Source of the DNA: Bradyrhizobium sp.
GTDB lineage: Bacteria; Pseudomonadota; Alphaproteobacteria; Rhizobiales; Xanthobacteraceae
Length of the DNA: 24,114 nucleotides
Reading direction: 5' to 3'
Assembly (NCBI GenBank): GCA_028290305.1
Contig: JAQGKC010000410.1
Coordinates: forward strand, 1-24,114
Below, in pieces: positions 16,596-22,863 of the stretch. The notes below the pieces were generated by a model, which worked only from the letters and a program-made list of their open reading frames with translations, was not told where the DNA came from and searched no databases. Positions within the stretch are counted from its first letter, which is position 1. Each line of letters opens with the position of its first letter. The position numbers and the translations under genes were made by a program.

Positions 16596-17667
16596 TTAAA
16601 GAGGATCTCGGCCCTGAGCCCCAGAGAGGCCGCCGAACCACGCACCGAAATATCCCGCGTAAAAGGCCGGCAGTTCGAGATTCATCGAATGTCCAATTCC
16701 GGGCACGATAACAAGCGGGCAGTTCGGCATCGCTGCAGCCATGGCCCTGAGATCGGCGGGAGCAATCCAGCCATCCTTCTCACCCCAAAGCACCAGATGA
16801 GGGTGCATGATTTCCGGCATGCGCTGCCCCAATTCCCCACTCTCCCGTTCGAGATTTAGATTGAAGGGGGTGCCGAGCCAGATGCCCTCCGCGACGCCAA
16901 AAGTGCTTTCCAGCAGTCGTTCGTAGAAGTCCTGCACCTCGCCGAGGCCTTCGCGAAATCGCGGCATGGTATTTGAAGCAAGGCTCTCCGGGGCAAACAA
17001 CGTCACCGCGGCCGTAGCCATGACCGCACGCGTGACATCGCGGCTGAGCATCATCGAGCGAAAAAGACCAATCTGATCCGCATTGAAGGACATGCCCAGC
17101 GGAGTGACGGGATCGAGCGCGAATACCCTTCCGAAGCGGGCCGGCTGCATCAAAAGCATGCGGGCCGCGATGATCCCGCCGGTGGAGTGTGTCGCCAGGT
17201 GGCAGTGGGAGATCTGCAGCGCGTCAAGCGCCGCCAGCATGTCGAGTGCATGTTGTTGCATCGAATAGTTCACGAAATCAGGACTGGAAAGCGGGCGGTC
17301 GCTTTCGCCGCAACCGCGCCAGTCAATCCCGATCACCCGCACGCCGCTCGGGAACAGAGGCGCGGCGAGGTCGATCCACTCCTTGCATGCGAGAAGACGA
17401 CAATGATGTGGCCTTCGCCCCACTCCCGCCAGCCGAGTTGGACTTCGCCGGCGCGCACGGGGTCGGAGCAATGCTGACCGCCATCTCGCTGGCGCTGCCG
17501 TGGATAATACGGTCAACGGCGACGGGCGAGTCGACCACCACATTTCCCAACTTGATGAAGTCGAAGATAAACGCGTCGGCCCATTGCTCGAGTTCCTTGA
17601 GGGTTTCTCGGTCCGCTGGACGCGACAGGTCGGGTGCCACCCCGGCAGCAGACGCGCGTCGCCGCAT
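16596..17667 (-). pseudogene. Alpha/beta hydrolase broken by frameshifts near its N-terminus
   Basis: From about 17390 down to the stop at 16596 there is a normal hydrolase body: KEWIDLAAPLFPSGVRVIGIDWRGCGESDRP, nucleophile region LATHSTGGIIAARM, LWGEKDGWIAPAD and the final PGIGHSMNLE histidine. The residues that should precede it, EVQLGWREWGEGHIIVVFSH, are encoded in a different minus-strand frame (about 17458-17391), and the HG oxyanion motif is interrupted exactly where the frames change. Further upstream a third frame (to 17667 or 17640) gives KELEQWADAFIFDFIKLGNVVVDSP, which may be the original N-terminus. So one frameshift at about 17385-17392 is well supported and another near 17458 is possible. 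Sequencing error is the alternative. The gene is convergent with fixK. Confidence 0.6.
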
Positions 17668-17690
17668 TTCTGGTGTCGTGCCACGGCGCC

Positions 17691-18242
17691 ATGGCCAGGC
17701 AGCTCGCGATCGCCTTAGCCTGGCAAGCGAAGGCGAACTGGCGCACCGAATTGAACGCGCAACTCTTCCGGGAAGCCGAAATCGTCGCACTGCTGCTCCG
17801 GGCGACTGCTTGGGAGCCCGATCCGGAATTGCTGTTTCTTCTTCCTGCGTGGGAGGCAGCGTGGCTGCCTAGGCCTGCTGCGGGCATCGCCGAGCGGACG
17901 CAGGGATTGACGATCGATATCGCAGCACTCGGCCACGCCCTGCATTCCGTGATACGGCCGGCGGCATTGCTGCCGGAAGACGTGTCCGCGCAGGATCCGT
18001 TTGCGCTTGCCTTACGAAAAATCGAGTTTGAAAGCGGTCGCGTGATGCAGGGGCAAATCCTGTTTTTGAAGAGCAGCGAGCTGCTTCCGCTTCGCGCTTC
18101 TGTCAATGCGGCGGTTGAAAGCCGCCACTTCCAGGTCCGCAGGCTGTGGGACGAGATGCTCGCCAGCATCGGATTGGAGCGCAGAGAAGCTCGGGGAAAG
18201 GCGAGCACGGCGGCAGCGGCGACGACCAGGCGAGGACCTTGA
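17691..18242 (+). CDS. Unrecognised protein, helical
   Basis: An open frame of 183 residues from ATG 17691 (open back to 17634). I do not recognise a family. The composition is protein-like (many Leu, Ala, Glu, Trp; ordinary codon use) and the opposing minus frame is a low-complexity Ser/Arg-rich shadow. It appears mostly helical, with no signal peptide and one hydrophobic patch (LLFLLPAWEAAWLP) too short and interrupted to be a clear membrane segment. The C-terminus is a basic Ala-rich tail. Its TGA falls inside the FixK box that precedes atoD. It is divergent from the broken hydrolase and could be related to acyl-CoA or polyester metabolism only by position. Confidence 0.5.
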   Translation: MARQLAIALAWQAKANWRTELNAQLFREAEIVALLLRATAWEPDPELLFLLPAWEAAWLPRPAAGIAERTQGLTIDIAALGHALHSVIRPAALLPEDVSAQDPFALALRKIEFESGRVMQGQILFLKSSELLPLRASVNAAVESRHFQVRRLWDEMLASIGLERREARGKASTAAAATTRRGP

Positions 18243-18252
18243 TACAGATCAA
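18239..18252 (+). promoter_or_regulatory. FixK/FNR box upstream of atoD-atoA-hydratase
   Basis: TTGATACAGATCAA is an exact TTGAT-N4-ATCAA palindrome. It ends 64 bases before the ATG at 18317; a class II start would be near 18287. The box overlaps the stop codon of the upstream unknown gene. Confidence 0.8.
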
Positions 18253-18316
18253 TGGTCGATCTTCCGAGCTTCAGCTCAATGGTGAACGTCAAATCGGACG
18301 ACGATCGGAGTCTCCC

Positions 18317-18964
18317 ATGATAGTCGTTTCCACGGAAGAAGCGGTTGCCATGATTCCCAATGGCGCGACCGTGATGGTCGGCGGATTCATGGGAGTTGGG
18401 ACGCCGGAACGCTTGTTGGACGAGTTGGTCCGGCAAAGGAAGTCCGAACTCTCCATTATCAGCAATGATGCCGCCGTTCCCGGCAAAGGCGTCGGTAAAT
18501 TATTTGACGCAACGCTGGTCTCGACGCTGACGACGAGCCACATCGGGCTCAATCCGAACGTACAAAAACAGATGATGGCCAACAAAGTGGCGGTCAACCT
18601 GGTGCCTCAGGGCACGTTCGTTGAGCGCATTCGGGCCGGCGGATGCGGGCTCGGAGGCGTGCTGACGCCCACGGGCGTCGGGACCATTGTCGAGGAAGGC
18701 AAGCGAAGGATCGAGGTCGACGGCAAGAGCTTTTTGCTGGAGACGGCGCTTCGCTCGGATTTCGCCCTGATCCATGCATTCTTGGCTGATTACCTTGGCA
18801 ATCTCACCTACGCACTGACGGCGCGCAACTTCAATCCGGTCATGGCGATGGCGGCCGATACCGTCCTGGTTACTGCAGAGCATATCGTTCCGGTCGGCGT
18901 CATTGCGCCCGACCATGTCGTGACGCCTGCCCCCCTCGTCGATTATCTCATCGCCAACGGGTGA
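18317..18964 (+). CDS. atoD: 3-oxoacid (acetoacetate) CoA-transferase subunit A
   Basis: The alpha subunit of a two-subunit CoA-transferase, 215 residues, closely resembling E. coli AtoD along its length: GATVMVGGFMGVGTPERLLDELV at the N-terminus, SHIGLNPN, VPQGTFVERIRAGGCGLGGVLTPTGVGT in the middle and ARNFNPVMAMAAD then PDHVVTPAPLVDYLI at the end. The enzyme moves CoA between acetoacetate or similar acids and acetyl- or succinyl-CoA. The open frame reaches back to 18146, but that part is upstream of the FixK box and not protein-like. ATG 18317 has GGAG at good spacing. The stop is four bases before atoA. An exact FixK box suggests induction at low oxygen, when acyl-CoA and ketone-body or polyhydroxybutyrate units must be redistributed. 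Confidence 0.93.
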   Translation: MIVVSTEEAVAMIPNGATVMVGGFMGVGTPERLLDELVRQRKSELSIISNDAAVPGKGVGKLFDATLVSTLTTSHIGLNPNVQKQMMANKVAVNLVPQGTFVERIRAGGCGLGGVLTPTGVGTIVEEGKRRIEVDGKSFLLETALRSDFALIHAFLADYLGNLTYALTARNFNPVMAMAADTVLVTAEHIVPVGVIAPDHVVTPAPLVDYLIANG

Positions 18965-18967
18965 CCC

Positions 18968-19618
18968 ATGAATGCACAATCGATCATTGCGCGACGCGTG
19001 GCGCTCGAACTTCGCCCAGGCAACCTGGTCAATCTCGGAATTGGGATTCCGACCTCGGTCGCGAACTACGTTCCAGCCGATCTCAAGATATTCTTCCAGT
19101 CGGAGAATGGATTGATCGGCACGGGACCAATTCCCGAGCAAGGTATGGCCCATCCCCTGCTCACCGACGCCGGCGGCCGTCCGATCAGCGCCCTACCCGG
19201 TGCATCCATCTTCGACAGCGCTATGTCGTTCGGACTGATCCGAGGCGGGCATGTGGACGTGACCGTTCTCGGCGGGCTCCAGGTCGACGCCGAAGGACGG
19301 CTCGCGAACTGGATGATCCCCGGCAAGATGGTGCCGGGGATGGGTGGCGCGATGGACCTCGTGAGCGGAGCAAAGCGCGTCATCGTCGCCATGCAGCATG
19401 CCGCAAAAGGAAAATCGAAGATCGTCCAGAAGTGCGTGCTGCCGTTGACCTCTTCCCGGCCGGTCGATCTGGTCGTCACGGATATGGCCGTGATCGGCTT
19501 TTCGGGCGGGAGGATAGTGCTCAAGGAAACCGCCCCGGGTGTCACCGTTGCCGAGGTTTTGGCGGTGACGGATGCGGATATTTTCATTCCAGCCGACGTT
19601 CCGGAAATGAGGATCTGA
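18968..19618 (+). CDS. atoA: 3-oxoacid (acetoacetate) CoA-transferase subunit B
   Basis: The beta subunit, 216 residues, closely resembling E. coli AtoA. The catalytic glutamate is Glu46 in QSENGLIGTGP, which forms the glutamyl-CoA thioester. Other family stretches are NLGIGIPTSVANYVP, LPGASIFDSAMSFGLIRGGH, VLGGLQVDAEGRLANWMIPGKMVPGMGGAMDLV and the C-terminal LVVTDMAVIGF. It starts four bases after atoD and would form the usual alpha2beta2 enzyme with it. The MaoC-like hydratase follows 32 bases later on the same strand. Confidence 0.94.
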   Translation: MNAQSIIARRVALELRPGNLVNLGIGIPTSVANYVPADLKIFFQSENGLIGTGPIPEQGMAHPLLTDAGGRPISALPGASIFDSAMSFGLIRGGHVDVTVLGGLQVDAEGRLANWMIPGKMVPGMGGAMDLVSGAKRVIVAMQHAAKGKSKIVQKCVLPLTSSRPVDLVVTDMAVIGFSGGRIVLKETAPGVTVAEVLAVTDADIFIPADVPEMRI

Positions 19619-19650
19619 CCCGGACAACGTGCACGATCGAGGGATCCGAC

Positions 19651-20109
19651 ATGCGCATCTTCAGCGACTTCAGCGACTTCAAGGCTGCGGTTGGCACAGA
19701 GATCGGCGTCAGCGAATGGGTCGAAATCGCTCAGGATCGGATCAACCGCTTTGCGGAAGCGACCTGCGACGAGCAATGGATTCATGTGGACCAGGATCGG
19801 GCAAAACAAGAGCTGCCGGGCGGCAAGACCATCGCTCACGGACTTCTATCACTCAGCCTTGCGCCGATGTTCATTCGGTCCGTGATGGGCCTCAAGAGCC
19901 TCCGCAACACATTGAACTACGGCGCGGACCGAATCCGCTACCTCTCCCCGGTCCCCGCGGGCTCGCACATCAGGGGGCGCATCAGCATCGCAAAAGCGGA
20001 GGACGTCCCGCCCGACGGCTTAAGGGTCAACTATCACATGGTGATCGAAATCGAAGGCGCTTCGCGCCCCGCCTGCGTCGCTGATCTGATCGCGCTTCAC
20101 TACCGGTGA
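19651..20109 (+). CDS. MaoC/NodN-like hot-dog (R)-enoyl-CoA hydratase
   Basis: A 152-residue single hot-dog domain protein of the MaoC-like dehydratase family. The hydratase motif is at residues 36-49 (EATCDEQWIHVDQD) with the catalytic-type Asp40 and His45, followed by GGKTIAHGLLSLSL, as in NodN-like proteins. Such enzymes hydrate trans-2-enoyl-CoA to (R)-3-hydroxyacyl-CoA, a link between fatty-acid oxidation and polyhydroxyalkanoate. The ATG at 19651 has GAGGGA upstream; the same frame is open from 18961, but that part is the shadow of atoA. It is probably the third gene of the atoDA operon. The exact substrate is not known. Confidence 0.88.
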   Translation: MRIFSDFSDFKAAVGTEIGVSEWVEIAQDRINRFAEATCDEQWIHVDQDRAKQELPGGKTIAHGLLSLSLAPMFIRSVMGLKSLRNTLNYGADRIRYLSPVPAGSHIRGRISIAKAEDVPPDGLRVNYHMVIEIEGASRPACVADLIALHYR

Positions 20110-20269
20110 GTTTCGCAACCCGAGGCTTCAGGAAATTGCCAATCTTCCAGTGATGAAAGCATGAGCTAGCGCAGCTACAAAAACCGAACCGGACACATGA
20201 AAACTGAACATCAGTGGCGTCCCCGCTTGTATGGTTGCGAGCCGCCCTAGTGCTTTGCTCGAGCGAAAG

Positions 20270-20560
20270 ATGACGTATTCCTGGTACGTTACTTTTGAGG
20301 TGCAGAGACGTGGCCTGGCGGCAAAAAGGCGAAGCCCGCGCGCGACCAGCACGTTTAAGACTGAAGATGAAGCCAAGGACTTCGCACGAGCGAGATTCAA
20401 CGAGGGACTGATTGTCCACGCCGGCACTATTAATCCTCATTTGCCAAGACGAACGATTCCATCGAGCGACATCCCCAGTTGGCTTGGCGACGAGCACGAA
20501 CATGAGGATCCGGACGACCCTAAACGATCGGATAGGCCAGGATCGGATGACAGCGAGTGA
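20270..20560 (+). CDS. Small conserved hypothetical protein
   Basis: A 96-residue protein of a kind I recall as common in Bradyrhizobium genomes, without known function. It begins MTYSWYVTFEVQRRGLAAKRRSPRATSTFKTEDEAKDFARARFNEG, a strand-helix pattern with a conserved GTINPHLPRRTIPSSDIPSWL in the second half and an acidic disordered tail (EHEHEDPDDP). The ATG at 20270 fits this conserved start and has GAGCGAAAG upstream; the frame opens earlier at 20231. No membrane or export signal. It is monocistronic as far as can be seen. Confidence 0.7.
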   Translation: MTYSWYVTFEVQRRGLAAKRRSPRATSTFKTEDEAKDFARARFNEGLIVHAGTINPHLPRRTIPSSDIPSWLGDEHEHEDPDDPKRSDRPGSDDSE

Positions 20561-20997
20561 GGCCAATGGCCCGGCCTCCTATCACCTTTGGACACGAAGA
20601 AGGCGTGTTGCCGCGTTTCCGAAGTGCCCACGAAATGGCCGCATACACGCTCAGGGTGCGATCTCAGCCGTCGCGCCGAGGCGCCGTCAGATTTTCCCGA
20701 GACCGAGCAAACCTTCGCGTTTGGACACCTCATTTGTGGTCGGCGAACGAGACGGCGATTCCAAAAAGCGATAAGCACGAAAAACGTCGTACGTTCCGAA
20801 AACATGCGCCGTGGCCGGGATTTTTCGATGATGTCAGCCCGGCTTTCAAAAAAACCGGTGTAAAATCAATATATTACCCGATTGAATCGATTCTGATTGA
20901 GTGTTGCCAATATGGCACGGGCGTTTAAGGCTGAAGCACTTAGGATTTGTGAAAATAACGCTTCATGTCAGGGACGATTGAGCTCGGAGGGAATATA
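20561..20997. other. Intergenic stretch before the outer-membrane protein gene
   Basis: About 437 bases without a gene I can support. Open frames exist on both strands (for example plus-strand 20566-20928) but their Arg/Pro-rich translations resemble no family. The last 150 bases turn AT-rich (around 20860-20960) and contain the perfect palindrome GAATCGATTC (20884-20893), a likely promoter zone for the porin gene. No FixK box is present. Confidence 0.5.
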
Positions 20998-21741
20998 ATG
21001 AGGAAATTCTTGTTAAGTACCGTTGGTCTCATTGCCTTGGGCGCCGCCGCGCCTGCATCCGCCGCCGATATGGCAGTGAAGGCGCCACCACCCCCGGTGG
21101 TGGCTCCGATTTACAACTGGACCGGCTTCTACATCGGCGCCAACGGCGGCTGGGCGCAGAGCCACAATTGTGTGGATTTCATTCTCGTAACAGACTTCGC
21201 TGACGGCTGCCGCGATCGGTCCGGAGGCGTCGTCGGCGGACAGTTCGGCTACCGTTGGCAAACTGGCCAGTTTGTTTTCGGCGTGGAAGGTCAGGGCGAT
21301 TGGGCCGATCTTAGCAACACCCGCGTCAGCATCATCAATCCAGCATTCTCGACCCGCACGAAAACTGACGGCATCGGTCTTATCACCGGCCAGATCGGCT
21401 ACGCCTGGAACGCCTCACTGTTCTACTTCAAAGGCGGCGCGGCGGTCACGGGCAATCGTTTCAGCATCCTTAATACGTTTACCGGCACTGAACTGGCCGC
21501 AGCCAGCTCGACCCGCTGGGGTGGGACCGCGGGCGTTGGATGGGAGTATGGCTTCACACCGAATTGGTCTTTCGGCGTTGAATATGACCACCTGTTTATG
21601 GGCAACTCCAACAATTCGTTCTCGGTGGCAAATCCCATCGTTGCCGGCGCGCTCAATCGCATAAGCCAGGATGTGGACATGGTCACGCTCCGCGTGAACT
21701 ACCGTTTTGGCTGGGGCAACCCGGTCGTCGCCCGTTACTGA
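20998..21741 (+). CDS. Outer-membrane beta-barrel protein (Omp25/31-type porin family)
   Basis: A 247-residue small outer-membrane beta-barrel of the rhizobial Omp25/31 type. The signal peptide MRKFLLSTVGLIALGAAAPASA is cut before ADMAVKAPPPPV. A short proline-rich linker leads into the first strand NWTGFYIGANGGWA, followed by repeated amphipathic strands (GGQFGYRWQTGQFVFGVEGQGDW, GLITGQIGYAWN, GWEYGFTPNWSFGVEYDHLFMG) and the last strand VDMVTLRVNYRFGW, although the chain continues to VARY. The ATG has a strong GGAGGGA. A perfect hairpin terminator follows directly, so the gene is transcribed alone. Role: structural barrel, possibly linked to membrane stability. Confidence 0.92.
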   Translation: MRKFLLSTVGLIALGAAAPASAADMAVKAPPPPVVAPIYNWTGFYIGANGGWAQSHNCVDFILVTDFADGCRDRSGGVVGGQFGYRWQTGQFVFGVEGQGDWADLSNTRVSIINPAFSTRTKTDGIGLITGQIGYAWNASLFYFKGGAAVTGNRFSILNTFTGTELAAASSTRWGGTAGVGWEYGFTPNWSFGVEYDHLFMGNSNNSFSVANPIVAGALNRISQDVDMVTLRVNYRFGWGNPVVARY

Positions 21742-21763
21742 TCTCCCTCCCCTGAAGAACTTG

Positions 21764-21789
21764 AGCCCCGGCATCGACCGGGGCTTTTT
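21764..21789 (+). terminator. Rho-independent terminator of the porin gene
   Basis: AGCCCCGG, loop CATCGA, CCGGGGCT, then a T run to 21789. The stem is eight perfect pairs and starts 23 bases after the porin stop codon. Confidence 0.92.
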
Positions 21790-22036
21790 CTGCTTCCACA
21801 AACCCGGACAATTCATCCGTCCGGCACGCGGTGTAGTCCCTCGCATGCTTTTTGCTGGCGTGGCCGGTCGGCGGATAACCGAGAAGAACGAACTTAATTT
21901 CTGAGCAAGCTTTTCGACGCCGAAATGTTAGGCGGCATGCGCCCCGCGCAGCCACTTCACCGCCGATGCGAGGCCGGTGGTGCGCTTGAGCTTCCCAACT
22001 GCTGCGATGCCGGCGACTCGGTCTGACGGCGCGCTC
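21790..22036. other. Intergenic stretch with a possible gene remnant
   Basis: About 247 bases without a supportable gene. On the minus strand, a frame ending in TAA at 21928 reads DRVAGIAAVGKLKRTTGLASAVKWLRGAHAA, which looks protein-like but has no start codon that I can find. It may be the 3' relic of a lost gene. Confidence 0.3.
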
Positions 22037-22060
22037 CGAGGCGGCTCTCGAGCCGCCTCG
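22037..22060. terminator. Strong hairpin after the Tyr/Gly-rich secreted protein gene
   Basis: CGAGGCGGCT, loop CTCG, AGCCGCCTCG: ten perfect pairs, 16 bases beyond the stop of the minus-strand gene at 22077. The T-rich side (TTTAT) lies on the plus-strand 3' side, so as a minus-strand terminator it lacks a U run. Confidence 0.55.
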
Positions 22061-22076
22061 TTTATCGCTCGTATGT

Positions 22077-22625
22077 TTACTGGCAGTGGTACATCTGTCC
22101 ATCGTCAAGCTTGGTCAAGGTGCCGGGCGTGCACTTGAGGCCGTTGCGCGCCGCGTAATCATCCCACCCGCTATAGCCGTACCAGGGACCGCCCGCGTAG
22201 TAGGCCCGCACTGCGTAGTGCGGGGCGCTATCGCTAGGGATGCTCGCGGCAGATGGATAATTACCGTAGTAGGCCGCCCTGGCTCCTCGACCAGCACCGC
22301 CGGAGTAAGGACTACCCGCATAATAACCTGTGTCTGTTTGATAGGGATCATTACCCCATCCCCAACCGGGCGAGGTGGCCGCGGCAGCCGTGCCGACCGC
22401 TGCGGCGCCTACGCCGATTGCGCCGGCGCCGTAAAAAGCCCGCCGCGTCTGGCGACGCGCCACACCCGCAACGCTCACGGGGGTCAGCGGGCGACCCACC
22501 CGTGCCTGGGCGCTCTCGACTGATAGCGAGACGCCGCGCTGCTCGGACCAGCCGAAGGAGAGCAGCGCCGCACCCGCAAACGTTGAAGCTACGATAGCAA
22601 ATCTTGTCAGATTAATCTGCTTCAT
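22077..22625 (-). CDS. Secreted Tyr/Gly/Ala-rich protein of unknown function
   Basis: A 182-residue exported protein. The signal segment is MKQINLTRFAIVASTFAGAALLSFGW. A conserved-looking basic stretch RVGRPLTPVSVAGVARRQTRRA (about 42-64) follows, then a hydrophobic Ala/Gly segment GAIGVGAAAVGTAAAAT, and a low-complexity region rich in Tyr, Gly, Ser and Ala with a C-terminal part containing two cysteines (KCTPGTLTKLDDGQMYHCQ). I recall similar proteins in Bradyrhizobium and Methylobacterium, without known role. The ATG has GGAGAAAGG upstream. A weaker FixK-type site lies 60 bases upstream. A strong hairpin follows the stop. Confidence 0.8.
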   Translation of the reverse strand: MKQINLTRFAIVASTFAGAALLSFGWSEQRGVSLSVESAQARVGRPLTPVSVAGVARRQTRRAFYGAGAIGVGAAAVGTAAAATSPGWGWGNDPYQTDTGYYAGSPYSGGAGRGARAAYYGNYPSAASIPSDSAPHYAVRAYYAGGPWYGYSGWDDYAARNGLKCTPGTLTKLDDGQMYHCQ

Positions 22626-22685
22626 GGCCTTTCTCCGTTGTGTGCTGGCCCCATCTCAAGACATACGCCTTTGCCGGTCGCGCCC

Positions 22686-22699
22686 TTGCGATAGATCAA
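22686..22699 (-). promoter_or_regulatory. Possible degenerate FixK box upstream of the secreted protein gene
   Basis: TTGCGATAGATCAA (plus reading) fits the looser FixK2 pattern TTG(A/C)-N6-(T/G)CAA but only one arm is the full ATCAA. It lies 60 bases upstream of the ATG at 22625, the same distance as at the other boxes in the window. Confidence 0.45.
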
Positions 22700-22754
22700 G
22701 CGCGCGTCACGAACGTCACGACTTGGAAAAACTGGAGAGGCGCTTCCAAAAAGC

Positions 22755-22776
22755 GCGGCTTTTTAAGCCGCCTTTT
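22755..22776. terminator. Terminator-like hairpin between two divergent genes
   Basis: GCGGCTT, loop TTT, AAGCCGC followed by CTTTT on the plus strand; on the minus strand the same stem is followed by GCTTTTT. It would work in both directions, yet it lies in the divergent promoter region of the genes at 22625 and 22864, where no gene ends. Confidence 0.55.
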
Positions 22777-22863
22777 ACGATTCGGCGGGAATGAGCCGGA
22801 TCCTGTTGCTATAATCGACCAGCCTGAGGCGGTATAATCGTCTCGATGCTCAGGGCGAGGGCG

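Noticed and set aside
17513..18436. 307-residue minus-strand frame covering the unknown gene and the atoD start
   Set aside because: Ser/Arg/Ala-rich shadow that overlaps atoD and the FixK box.
20566..20928. Possible protein on the plus strand after the 96-residue gene
   Set aside because: Arg/Pro-rich, no family resemblance, no ribosome site, and ends in the AT-rich promoter zone of the porin gene.
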